Source: an uncultured Ruminiclostridium sp.
GTDB lineage: Bacteria; Bacillota; Clostridia; Oscillospirales; Acutalibacteraceae
Direction: 5' to 3'
DNA length: 64,000 nt
Assembly: GCA_902490005.1 (NCBI GenBank)
Contig: CABUCM010000009.1
Span: 1 to 64,000, forward strand
Below, one piece after another: positions 43,391 through 52,021 of this stretch (within the stretch, counting starts at the first letter, position 1; the number at the start of each line of letters is the position of its first letter). A program made the position numbers and the translations under genes. Below the pieces are notes generated by a model. It made no database searches, had not been told where the DNA came from, and saw nothing but the letters and a program-made list of their open reading frames with translations.

Positions 43391-43939
43391 TTATGTCAGC
43401 CTGTTTTTATTTTCCTGGGATACCAGAAAAATTCTTTTTGCCGCACCTGTTTTATTCAGCACGCCGATGAGCGGCAGCCCCAGCCCATAGCAGACCACCA
43501 GCTCGCCGATACCGACGCTGAGGGCCATGGCTAAAAATAGGGGGACGGAGAATCCGGCGGGGTCGGTAACGGCGATAACGCACCCCACGATCACGGCGTT
43601 GCAGAGCACCGGCGGCAAAGGCGCCAAAACCGGAAGCCCTTTCACCGTCAAATTCCTCACCAACCGGGTGAGAACGGCGGCCAGCAGGGTGGCTGTGGTG
43701 CCGGAAACCCAATCGATGACGCCCATAGGACTGCCAAGGTTGGATAAAAAGCAGCCAATAGCCAAGCCGGGAATTGCCGAAGGGGTAAATACAGGCAAAA
43801 TTGTCAGGGCCTCTGAAAAACGGAACTGAACGCCCTGATATGCTAGGTTCAGCGCCGCCGCGGCGTAGGTAAGCACCGTGTAAATCGCCGCAATCATTGC
43901 CGCCTCTACCAGGCGGCGGATTTTAAACGACTGGTTCAT
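43391..43939 (-). CDS. queT: QueT-family queuosine-precursor transporter
   Basis: This 182-residue membrane protein of the QueT (energy-coupling S-component) family has about five hydrophobic segments. The family pattern LVEAAMIAAIYTVLT, FRFSEALTILPVFTPSAIPGLAIGC is present. It takes up preQ1 or a related queuosine precursor for tRNA modification. The preQ1-type riboswitch directly upstream, with its expression platform in the ribosome-binding site, supports the assignment independently. ATG 43939 follows GGAGG by ten bases. Confidence 0.92.
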   Translation of the reverse strand: MNQSFKIRRLVEAAMIAAIYTVLTYAAAALNLAYQGVQFRFSEALTILPVFTPSAIPGLAIGCFLSNLGSPMGVIDWVSGTTATLLAAVLTRLVRNLTVKGLPVLAPLPPVLCNAVIVGCVIAVTDPAGFSVPLFLAMALSVGIGELVVCYGLGLPLIGVLNKTGAAKRIFLVSQENKNRLT

Positions 43940-43949
43940 ATGAAATTTT

Positions 43950-43992
43950 CCTCCGTAGTGTTTTTTTAGGTCAGGAAGTTGCGACTGACCGC
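43950..43992 (-). promoter_or_regulatory. preQ1-I riboswitch controlling queT
   Basis: On the minus strand stem P1 is GGTCAG (43990-43985) with CTGACC (43974-43969). The loop starts TCGCA, as in the Thermoanaerobacter tengcongensis class I preQ1 aptamer, and an A-rich tail with seven A follows. CTTCC from the loop can pair with GGAGG (43954-43950), the queT ribosome-binding site, forming the pseudoknot. Ligand binding would hide the RBS, so precursor excess shuts off uptake. Confidence 0.8.
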
Positions 43993-44115
43993 CAAGAGAT
44001 TGAATTTATCTTACCCCTTTTATGGAAAAAAAGCAAGCTGCCACGCCATTTTTGTACAGCTTCCATTAAGATTGTCCCAGGCAGGGAAAGAAATGCTTCA
44101 AAATGCGAAAAAGAA

Positions 44116-44142
44116 AAGCTGCTCCGTTTTACGGAACAGCTT
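44116..44142 (-). terminator. Terminator of the ATPase/small-protein unit
   Basis: aagctgctccgt pairs with acggaacagctt. On the minus strand cttttctttttcgc follows. It lies 44 bases after the stop of the small gene at 44186. Confidence 0.75.
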
Positions 44143-44185
44143 GAAGCTTCCCAAGAAGGGGGTAAGCCCTGATTAAGGGACAAAC

Positions 44186-44440
44186 TTATTCCCCGGTTTT
44201 ACCAAGCAGGTTGAACCGGAACAGTTTGCTTTCGTCGTCGGGATTTTCACAGATAATATAGGCTTCGGCGATTTTGCCGCCTTCAATTAACTGGGTTAAA
44301 CCGACCAGCTGGCAGAGCTTGCTCTTCAAATTCAATTTGTCGCCTTCTCTGGTTACCAGATAGACGTTCCCCTTACAACTGTCCAGAACAGCCAGAAAAT
44401 CAGGAACATCCACATTATGAAGCTCGATAGGTGTTGCCAT
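44186..44440 (-). CDS. Small conserved cytoplasmic protein, function unknown
   Basis: An 84-residue protein with no membrane segment. It begins ATPIELHNVDVPDFLAVLDSCKG and ends FRFNLLGKTGE. AGGAGG lies eight bases upstream of ATG 44440, so translation is well supported; the frame extends upstream without another RBS. The length and pattern recall a short protein common in Ruminococcaceae that carries unhelpful database names; no domain was recognised. It lies 19 bases after the ABC ATPase gene on the same strand and is probably co-transcribed. Confidence 0.75.
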   Translation of the reverse strand: MATPIELHNVDVPDFLAVLDSCKGNVYLVTREGDKLNLKSKLCQLVGLTQLIEGGKIAEAYIICENPDDESKLFRFNLLGKTGE

Positions 44441-44459
44441 GCTGATTCCTCCTTTTCCC

Positions 44460-45212
<753 letters not shown>

Positions 45213-45403
45213 TGACGTCTTCCTTTCGAGGGTTTCTGAGTTTAATATGCCCCAAAACCTTTGGATATTTGTATCATTTGTAGAAAATAGAAATCGTCGT
45301 TTATAGAAAATGCAGTATAAACCCATTGGTTTTTTGGCTAAAATTTTGACGTTTATTCATAAGGATAGTGGCAACCGGGCGGCGGGCCGGGGGTTGGAGA
45401 CAA

Positions 45404-45432
45404 TTGTCAAACAGCTTTTTTTATTGTATACT
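45404..45432 (+). promoter_or_regulatory. Sigma-A promoter of the phosphohexomutase gene
   Basis: TTGTCA (45404-45409), a 17-base spacer and TATACT (45427-45432), 38 bases before ATG 45470. Confidence 0.75.
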
Positions 45433-45469
45433 AAAGACAAAATGAAAAACATTGACAGGAGCGATAACG

Positions 45470-46990
45470 ATGGATAAATTCTGGAAACAGTTCAAAAGCG
45501 GTACGGATATCAGAGGGGTGGCCTCGGAAGGCGTAGCTGGACAGGAAATCAACCTGACCGACGAGGTGGTAGAGAAAATTTCCGCCGGATTTGTCCTGTG
45601 GCTTTCTGAAAAGGCGCAGAAGCCCGCCAGCCAGCTGACTGTTTCGGTGGGGCATGACAGCAGAATCTCCGCTTCCCGGATTCAGGCGGCGGTGGTCAGA
45701 GCGCTGGAACCTGCGGGCGTTACCGTGTACGACTGCGGGCTGGCGTCCACTCCGTCTATGTTTATGACCACCATCGATTTAAAGTGTGACGGCGCGGTGC
45801 AGATTACCGCCAGCCATCACCCATTTAACCGCAACGGATTAAAATTTTTCACCCCTGACGGCGGCTTGGAAAGTGACGACATTACCGCGTTGCTGGCCTT
45901 GGCGGAAGCGGGGAAAAAGCCGGAAAACGCGCCTGGCGGCAGTGTGAAGCAGGCGGCGTATATGAAGGATTACGCCAAGCATCTACGGGATATTATCTGT
46001 CAAGGGGTGAACGCGGATGATTACGACCGCCCGTTGGCGGGGTTTCATATTGTGGTGGACGCGGGCAACGGCGCCGGCGGTTTTTACGCCAGCGACGTGC
46101 TGGCGCCTTTGGGAGCGGATGTGACCGGCAGCCAGTTTTTAAATCCGGACGGCATGTTCCCCAACCACATTCCCAACCCGGAAAATGAGGAGGCGATGGC
46201 CTCCATCTGCAAAGCGGTGAAGAAGCAAAACGCGGATTTGGGCGTTATTTTCGACACTGACGTGGACAGGGGCGGCGCCGTGGACAACCGGGGCGAGGAG
46301 ATCAACCGGAACCGTTTGGTGGCGGTAGCCGCTGCCATCGCCCTTGAGGGAAACGAAGGGGGTACCGTTGTCACCGATTCCATCACCTCCAGCGGCTTGA
46401 AGCTTTATATTGAAAATACGTTAGGGGGTAAACACCACCGGTTTAAACGGGGCTATAAAAACGTGATTAACGAAGCCCTCCGGCTGAATCAGGAGGGGAT
46501 TAACTGCCCGCTGGCCATTGAAACCTCCGGCCACGCGGCGCTGCGGGAGAATTATTTCCTGGATGACGGCGCCTATCTGGTCACCAAGATCATTATTAAA
46601 ATGGCCCGGCTGAAAAAGGAGGGGAAGACCCTGGATTCCCTGTTGGCGCCGCTGCAGGAGCCGAAGGAAAGCGTAGAGGTCCGCATGCCTATTTTGGCGG
46701 AGGACTTCAGAGCCTGCGGGGAGCGGGTGATTTCCGGCCTGGAAGCCTACGCCAAGGCGCACAGCGGCTGGCAGATTGCTCCCGATAACCATGAGGGCAT
46801 TCGGGTGTCCTTCGGCAAAAACCAGGGCGAGGGCTGGTTTTTGCTGCGCCTCAGCGTCCATGACCCTATTATGCCTCTGAATATCGAAAGCGACGCTGAA
46901 GGAGGCGTGAAAATCATTGCCAATCAGCTGTATGATTACATAAAAACCGTAGAAAACGTGGAAATTTCGCCCTTGGAAAACCTTCTGTAA
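45470..46990 (+). CDS. Phosphoglucomutase/phosphomannomutase-family enzyme
   Basis: This 506-residue alpha-D-phosphohexomutase interconverts hexose 1- and 6-phosphates. It has the active serine loop TASHHPFNRNG (family usual ASHNP, so one Asn-to-His change), metal loop DTDVDRG, sugar-binding ETSGHAAL and a phosphate loop around NHEGIRVSF. Those loops point to a divergent branch of the family, perhaps with a preference other than glucose or mannose. ATG 45470 has AGGAG eight bases upstream; the open frame extends a little further. It is monocistronic with its own promoter and a terminator-like hairpin at about 47004-47045. Confidence 0.88.
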   Translation: MDKFWKQFKSGTDIRGVASEGVAGQEINLTDEVVEKISAGFVLWLSEKAQKPASQLTVSVGHDSRISASRIQAAVVRALEPAGVTVYDCGLASTPSMFMTTIDLKCDGAVQITASHHPFNRNGLKFFTPDGGLESDDITALLALAEAGKKPENAPGGSVKQAAYMKDYAKHLRDIICQGVNADDYDRPLAGFHIVVDAGNGAGGFYASDVLAPLGADVTGSQFLNPDGMFPNHIPNPENEEAMASICKAVKKQNADLGVIFDTDVDRGGAVDNRGEEINRNRLVAVAAAIALEGNEGGTVVTDSITSSGLKLYIENTLGGKHHRFKRGYKNVINEALRLNQEGINCPLAIETSGHAALRENYFLDDGAYLVTKIIIKMARLKKEGKTLDSLLAPLQEPKESVEVRMPILAEDFRACGERVISGLEAYAKAHSGWQIAPDNHEGIRVSFGKNQGEGWFLLRLSVHDPIMPLNIESDAEGGVKIIANQLYDYIKTVENVEISPLENLL

Positions 46991-47003
46991 AACAAAAAGC
47001 GAA

Positions 47004-47045
47004 AAGGTCCCGGCTTTGGATATTCCCTTAGCTGGGATCTTTTTA
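47004..47045 (+). terminator. Terminator of the phosphohexomutase gene
   Basis: ggtcccggct pairs with agctgggatc across a loop of about 14 bases and is followed by TTTTT. Confidence 0.7.
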
Positions 47046-47181
47046 AATGCTTAAAAAAGCAACGCCTTTCCTTTCTTTTGACGGCTTGAGCACCCGTCAT
47101 TATGCCGGTTTTGGTGAAGCTCTTGCTCTTGTCTAAGCTTTTCATCTCACCCGGCTAACGTGCAGCTTTTAGCAGAGGCAG

Positions 47182-47214
47182 AAAAAAGCACGAAGCAAAG
47201 CTTCGTGCTTTTTT
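47182..47214. terminator. Bidirectional terminator before the alcohol dehydrogenase gene
   Basis: The perfect 15-bp stem aaaaaagcacgaagc/gcttcgtgctttttt with an AAA loop lies 50 bases past the stop of the minus-strand dehydrogenase gene. Confidence 0.9.
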
Positions 47215-47265
47215 GAGAGGAGAAAAATTTTGAAAAAAGCGAGGGATATCAATACAAAGGAGGGA

Positions 47266-48447
47266 TTAGAAATCAACCTTGGTGCCGTAGAAGGTAGCCT
47301 TTAACAGCTGTTCCATCTGGGCGGGAGTGATGCTTCTGGGATTAGAACCGGTGCAGGCATCTCCCACAGCGTTGGCAGCCACCTCAGGCAGCTTCTCTAA
47401 GAATTCCGCTTCGTTGATGCCGAAATCCTTCAGAGTCTTGGGGATATTCAGCTTCACATTGTAGTCGTCGATCTTGGCGCACAGAGCCTCCACCAGTTCG
47501 TCGTCGGTGTTGCCGGGAAGGTTCACGGATTTAGCGATGGCGGCATAGCGTTTCTTCGCGGTGGCATCCTTCGCGTTGTACTGAATCACGTAAGGCAGAT
47601 AGATGGCGTTGGCGCAGCCGTGGGGAATATGCCCGGTGCTGTAGGCGGCGCCTGTTTTATGCGCCATAGAATGTACAATACCCAGCAAAGCGTTGGAGAA
47701 AGCCATACCGGCGAGGCACTGGGCATAATGCATTTGCTCTCTGGCGGACATATCGCCGTTGTAGGAAGCCGGCAGATATTCAAATACCATGCTGATGGCC
47801 TTTAACGCCAGCGGATCGGTAAAGGGAGAATTCAAGGTGGAAACATAAGCTTCGATAGCGTGGGTCAAAGCGTCCATGCCGGTATGTGCGGTCAGCTTCT
47901 GAGGCATGGTCTCCGCCAGATCCGGGTCGACAATGGCTACATCAGGCGTAATGTTGAAGTCGGCCAGAGGATATTTGATCCCCTTCTGGTAATCAGTGAT
48001 AACAGAAAAGGCGGTTACTTCGGTAGCGGTACCGGAGGTGGAAGGAATCGCCAGGAATTTTGCCTTCTGGCGCAGGGTGGGGAAGCCAAAAGGAGTAATC
48101 AGGTCTTCAAACTTGGTGTCCGGATACTCGTAAAAAGCCCACATGGCCTTTGCCGCGTCGATGGGAGAACCGCCGCCGATGGATACGATCCAGTCAGGCT
48201 GGAATTCCTGCATGGCCTTAGCGCCCTTCATCACGGTTTCTACGGAAGGATCCGGCTCAACGCCTTCAAATAACATGGTCTCAATGCCGGCCTCGTGAAG
48301 GTTGTCGACTACTTTGTCTAAAAAGCCGAAACGCTTCATAGAACCGCCGCCGACCACGACGATGGCCTTTTTCCCCTTTAAGGTCTTTAATTCGTCGATG
48401 GAGCCTTTGCCATAATAGATGTCCCTGGGGAGTGTAAATCTTGACAT
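47266..48447 (-). CDS. Iron-containing alcohol dehydrogenase (Rex-regulated)
   Basis: This 393-residue group III dehydrogenase has nucleotide motif GGGSPIDAAKA. Metal ligands are in HTGMDALTHAIEAY (Asp, His) and GIVHSMAHKTGAAYSTGHIPHG (two His). It likely makes ethanol or butanol from the aldehyde while oxidising NADH. AGGAGG precedes ATG 48447. The promoter (48519-48547) and a Rex-like operator lie directly upstream, so expression should rise when NADH is high. It stands alone and ends at a bidirectional terminator. Confidence 0.93.
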   Translation of the reverse strand: MSRFTLPRDIYYGKGSIDELKTLKGKKAIVVVGGGSMKRFGFLDKVVDNLHEAGIETMLFEGVEPDPSVETVMKGAKAMQEFQPDWIVSIGGGSPIDAAKAMWAFYEYPDTKFEDLITPFGFPTLRQKAKFLAIPSTSGTATEVTAFSVITDYQKGIKYPLADFNITPDVAIVDPDLAETMPQKLTAHTGMDALTHAIEAYVSTLNSPFTDPLALKAISMVFEYLPASYNGDMSAREQMHYAQCLAGMAFSNALLGIVHSMAHKTGAAYSTGHIPHGCANAIYLPYVIQYNAKDATAKKRYAAIAKSVNLPGNTDDELVEALCAKIDDYNVKLNIPKTLKDFGINEAEFLEKLPEVAANAVGDACTGSNPRSITPAQMEQLLKATFYGTKVDF

Positions 48448-48485
48448 AAAAAAGCCTCCTGTTTTGTAAAGATTGCTGATCGTGT

Positions 48486-48503
48486 TTGTGAATTAGATAA
48501 CAA
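48486..48503. promoter_or_regulatory. Rex-type redox operator
   Basis: TTGTGAATTAGATAACAA matches 12 of the 14 fixed bases of the Rex consensus TTGTTAA-N4-TTAACAA. It lies 9-26 bases after the predicted start site and 39 bases before the dehydrogenase start codon, a good position for a repressor roadblock. Confidence 0.7.
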
Positions 48504-48518
48504 TCTTTTGATGGTTTT

Positions 48519-48547
48519 ATATTACTACTTTGATAAAAAAATATCAA
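48519..48547 (-). promoter_or_regulatory. Sigma-A promoter of the alcohol dehydrogenase gene
   Basis: On the minus strand TTGATA (48547-48542), a 17-base spacer and TAATAT (48524-48519). Confidence 0.7.
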
Positions 48548-48638
48548 TATAACGAATGCACAATTATAAATAATATATTTTGTTTATAATATCGAAAAAT
48601 AAAAAAGAAGAAAGAATCTGGCTGTTTTTTCATGGTTA

Positions 48639-48647
48639 TGATATAAT
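48639..48647 (+). promoter_or_regulatory. Extended -10 promoter of the exonuclease III gene
   Basis: TGATATAAT, an extended -10 element with a perfect TATAAT, lies 68 bases before ATG 48715. The -35 region (tggctg) is weak, as is usual for this promoter type. Confidence 0.5.
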
Positions 48648-48714
48648 AATTTTGGTTTCATATTATTGTTTATATTTTTTGAAAAATGAATGACATAAAA
48701 AGGAGATAACATAT

Positions 48715-49470
48715 ATGAGATTTATTTCTTGGAATGTAAACGGGCTGCGCGCCTGCTTGACCAAGGGTTTCCCGGAATTTTTTCAAGAAATTGACGCTGA
48801 TTTCTTTTGCCTGCAGGAAACTAAAATGCAGCAGGGCCAAGCGGAGCTTTCTCTGCCGGGTTACCACCAATATTGGAACAGCGCCGTTCGCAAGGGTTAT
48901 TCCGGCACCGCTGTTTTTACGAAAGAAAAGCCCTTGTCCGTAACCTATGGCTTGGGATTGGAAGAACACGATCAAGAGGGGAGAGTCATCACCCTGGAAT
49001 TCCCTGGTTTTTATTTGGTGACGGTGTATACCCCTAATTCCCAGGATGGGCTGAAAAGGCTTTCCTACCGCATGGATTGGGAAGACGCGTTCCGGGAGTA
49101 TTTGAAAAAATTAGATGAAAAAAAGCCTGTGGTGGTCTGCGGCGATATGAATGTGGCTCATCAGGAGATGGATTTGAAAAATCCCAAAACCAATCGGAAG
49201 AACGCGGGATTTACCGATGAGGAGCGGGAACGCTTCTCACAGCTGCTGGCCGCGGGCTTTACAGATTCCTACCGGTATATGTACCCGGAGAAAATTGAAT
49301 ATTCCTGGTGGTCCTACCGGTTTAACGCCAGAAAGAACAACGCCGGGTGGCGTATTGATTATTTTCTGGTCAGCGACCGGGTCAAGGAACAGATTCAGGA
49401 GGCCAAAATCCATACCCAGGTGCTGGGCAGCGACCATTGCCCGGTAGAGCTGGATATCAAGCTTTCCTGA
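48715..49470 (+). CDS. xth: Exodeoxyribonuclease III / AP endonuclease (XthA/ExoA)
   Basis: This 251-residue DNA-repair nuclease of the endonuclease/exonuclease/phosphatase family cuts at abasic sites and trims 3' ends. Catalytic and metal-binding motifs are all present: SWNVNGLRA, LQETK, YTPNS, GDMNVAH, and SDHCPVELDI at the end. The RBS AAGGAG precedes ATG 48715. It is a full-length, ordinary member of the family. Confidence 0.96.
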   Translation: MRFISWNVNGLRACLTKGFPEFFQEIDADFFCLQETKMQQGQAELSLPGYHQYWNSAVRKGYSGTAVFTKEKPLSVTYGLGLEEHDQEGRVITLEFPGFYLVTVYTPNSQDGLKRLSYRMDWEDAFREYLKKLDEKKPVVVCGDMNVAHQEMDLKNPKTNRKNAGFTDEERERFSQLLAAGFTDSYRYMYPEKIEYSWWSYRFNARKNNAGWRIDYFLVSDRVKEQIQEAKIHTQVLGSDHCPVELDIKLS

Positions 49471-49565
49471 CCCTAGGAGCTTGGGCGCGGAGGCTGGGAT
49501 TTCTTTTGACAAGCGAAGCCGGGTGTGATAAGCTGAAGATATGAAGAGGCTGCGGAGGTGTTTTT

Positions 49566-49883
49566 ATGGATAATAGGGTAAAGGCTGCTTTTTCCTATGT
49601 ATTCGGCTGGATTACCGGGATCATTTTTTTAGCGATTGAAAAGGATGACGAGTTTGTACGAAAAAGCGCGGCCCAGTCTTTTGTGCTCAGCGTTCTGCTG
49701 ATGATTTGCCATGTTTTGGTGTTCTGGATTCCGATCATCGGCCCGGTGCTTTCCGGATGCCTTGGCTTCGGCGGATTTTTGCTGTGGGTTATCCTCATCG
49801 TGAAGGCGGTCCAAAACATTTATTTCCGGCTGCCGGTAATCAGCGCCATTTCGGAAAACTATGTTGTCCGGTGGTTTCGCTGA
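49566..49883 (+). CDS. Small membrane protein, DUF4870-like
   Basis: A 105-residue protein with two to three hydrophobic segments around a central loop (FVRKSAAQSFVLSVLL, VLVFWIPIIGPVLSG, FGGFLLWVILIVKAVQ). The pattern FGWITGIIFLAIEKDDEFVRKSAAQS is typical of DUF4870/Tic20-like small membrane proteins of unknown role. The RBS is GGAGG before ATG 49566. It stands alone. Confidence 0.8.
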   Translation: MDNRVKAAFSYVFGWITGIIFLAIEKDDEFVRKSAAQSFVLSVLLMICHVLVFWIPIIGPVLSGCLGFGGFLLWVILIVKAVQNIYFRLPVISAISENYVVRWFR

Positions 49884-49951
49884 AATAGGGATGCGCCGGT
49901 CAAGAAATCAGATATCACCACATATTTAGGAAAAGAACGGTTAAGGGAGCG

Positions 49952-49984
49952 TCCGCGGGCCTGAAATGGGCCTGCGGATTTTTT
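49952..49984 (+). terminator. Terminator after the small membrane protein gene
   Basis: tccgcgggcc and gggcctgcgga pair around tgaaat and are followed by tttttt. Confidence 0.8.
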
Positions 49985-50222
49985 GATGGGCAATTTGCCA
50001 GGTCCCGTGGGAATTGCATGAAGAGGCTCCCGGAAGCTGTTCTTTTTTTGTCAATTTCTATGTTAAGTGAACATTTTGTGATGGTTCTGTCAAAATCCAA
50101 GGAGTTTGCCGGTTTGTTCATAAAATGTTAACATTTTTAAGACATCTTTCGTCTAATATAAATAAGGAATAAACGGCGGGACAGGGGTTCCGTTGTTGAA
50201 ATAGTGAGGAGTTGAAACGCAA
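49985..50222. promoter_or_regulatory. Promoter region of the Gld-like ABC operon with a palindrome
   Basis: A+T-rich intergenic region. A perfect 16-bp palindrome, AAAATGTTAACATTTT, lies at 50122-50137. TAATAT (50155-50160) could be the -10 box, but no good -35 is found at the right distance. AGTGAGGAG before the ATG at 50223 gives the ribosome-binding site. Confidence 0.5.
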
Positions 50223-51305
50223 ATGATAGAGGTAAAAAACCTCAAAAAGCGGTATGGCAATAAGCTGGCTGTGGACGACGTCAGCTTTACCGTGGAAAAT
50301 GGGGAGATCCTAGGCTTCCTGGGGCCGAACGGCGCCGGAAAATCAACCACCATGAATATCATTACCGGTTATCTGTCTTCTACCGAGGGCACGGTGACCA
50401 TCGACGGGTGCGAGATTTTGGAAGATCCTACCGGTGCGAAATCCAAGATTGGGTATCTGCCCGAATTCCCGCCATTGTATCCAGATATGACCGTTATCAA
50501 ATACCTGGAATTCATGTATGACCTGAAGAAGGTAAAACTTCCGAAAAAGGCCCACATAGCCGAGGTCTGCGACCTGGTGAAGATCACCCATGTAAAGGAC
50601 CGTGTAATCAAGAACCTTTCTAAGGGCTATAAGCAGCGTGTCGGCCTGGCCCAGGCGTTGCTGGGCAACCCGGAGCTGCTGATTCTAGACGAGCCGACGG
50701 TGGGCTTGGACCCCAAGCAGATTATTGAGATCAGAAATCTGATTAAAAGCCTGGGCAAAAAGCATACGGTCATTTTGTCGTCTCACGTTCTGCCTGAGGT
50801 ACAGGCCACCTGTGACCGGGTAATCGTCATCAATAAAGGCTCCATCGTAGCCGACGATACCCCCGAGAACCTGTCCAAAAAGCTGACGGGCGAACATAAG
50901 CTGGTGGTGCGCATCGACGGCAGGGAGCAGGAGGTTTACAGTACGCTGAAAGCCATCGACGGCATGATCGCGGTGACGAAGGAGGGCGAGAAAGAGCCCG
51001 GCGTATATGAGTTCACCATTGAGGCGAAACCGGATCTGGATATCCGCCGCCCGCTGTTCCGCGCCATGGCGAAAAGAGATTTCCCGATTTTAGCCATACG
51101 CAACGCGGAGCTGACGCTGGAGGATATCTTCCTGCAGCTGACTGATGAAAATCAGAACCGTACTTCTATCCGCTCTATGATGGAAGAAGAGGTTGTTTCT
51201 TCCTCCGCCGCGGATTTGAAAGACGTAGCCAGGGCGGTTGTGGAATCTCAAAGCGCGGAGGCTGACAGCGAGGATACTACTGAGAACGGGGGCGAAGATC
51301 AATGA
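50223..51305 (+). CDS. ABC exporter ATP-binding protein (GldA-like)
   Basis: This 360-residue ATPase has Walker A GPNGAGKST, signature LSKGYKQRVGLAQAL and Walker B LILDEPTVGLDP. A C-terminal extension of about 130 residues ends in an acidic Ser/Glu-rich tail (SSAADL...EDTTENGGED). It belongs to the class found with ABC-2/GldF permeases, so it powers an exporter or a membrane-remodelling complex. The permease start overlaps its stop by four bases (ATGA). It heads a four-gene operon with a GldG-like protein and a DUF4340 protein. Confidence 0.92.
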   Translation: MIEVKNLKKRYGNKLAVDDVSFTVENGEILGFLGPNGAGKSTTMNIITGYLSSTEGTVTIDGCEILEDPTGAKSKIGYLPEFPPLYPDMTVIKYLEFMYDLKKVKLPKKAHIAEVCDLVKITHVKDRVIKNLSKGYKQRVGLAQALLGNPELLILDEPTVGLDPKQIIEIRNLIKSLGKKHTVILSSHVLPEVQATCDRVIVINKGSIVADDTPENLSKKLTGEHKLVVRIDGREQEVYSTLKAIDGMIAVTKEGEKEPGVYEFTIEAKPDLDIRRPLFRAMAKRDFPILAIRNAELTLEDIFLQLTDENQNRTSIRSMMEEEVVSSSAADLKDVARAVVESQSAEADSEDTTENGGEDQ

Positions 51306-52006
51306 GCGCAGTGATGAAGAGGGAATTGAATTCCTATTTTTCTTCGGCGATCGGCTATATTTTTATTGCGGTGTTCTATGTGTTTGCTGGTTTTTACTTT
51401 TTTGTAACCTGCCTTCTTAGCGGGAATTCCAGCCTAACTTATACTTTTTCCAATATGTTTGCCATTGCGGTTTTCCTGGTGCCTGTTTTGACCATGCGCC
51501 TGTGGAGTGAAGAAAAGAAGCAAAAAACCGATCAAGCGTTGTTTACCGCTCCGGTTAAGCTTCTGCCCATTGTTCTGGGCAAATATTTCGCCGCGCTGGT
51601 CATTTATGCCATCAGCCTTGCGATTTTCCTGGTTTTTGGCCTGGTGATATCTTGCTTTGTTACCCCGGAATGGCCCGTGATTATCGGAAATCTTTTGGGA
51701 CTATTCCTGTTGGGGGCGGCCTTAATCGCCATCGGCATGTTCCTTTCCGCCTTGACGGAGAATCAGGTGATCGCCGCGGTTTCCGGTTTTGCGGTAGGCC
51801 TGCTGATTATGATGCTGGATTCCATCGGCTCTCTGTTCAGCAATACGTTTTTGGTGTCTATTTTCACAAACCTTTCCTTTAACGCTCACTACACCAACTT
51901 TACCACTGGTTTGTTGAATTTTGTTGACATCATCTTCTTCTTGAGCGTCATCGCGGTCTTTGTGTTTTCCACCGTTCGCGTATTCGAGAAGAAGAGATGG
52001 AGCTAA
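51302..52006 (+). CDS. ABC-2 type permease (GldF-like)
   Basis: This 234-residue membrane protein has six hydrophobic segments; it starts SAVMKRELNSYFSSAIGYIF as GldF-type permeases do, followed by TMRLWSEEKKQKTDQALF. It is the membrane half of the exporter with the preceding ATPase, and its start is translationally coupled to that gene. Confidence 0.92.
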   Translation: MSAVMKRELNSYFSSAIGYIFIAVFYVFAGFYFFVTCLLSGNSSLTYTFSNMFAIAVFLVPVLTMRLWSEEKKQKTDQALFTAPVKLLPIVLGKYFAALVIYAISLAIFLVFGLVISCFVTPEWPVIIGNLLGLFLLGAALIAIGMFLSALTENQVIAAVSGFAVGLLIMMLDSIGSLFSNTFLVSIFTNLSFNAHYTNFTTGLLNFVDIIFFLSVIAVFVFSTVRVFEKKRWS

Positions 52007-52021
52007 GGGAGGTGCTGTGAA

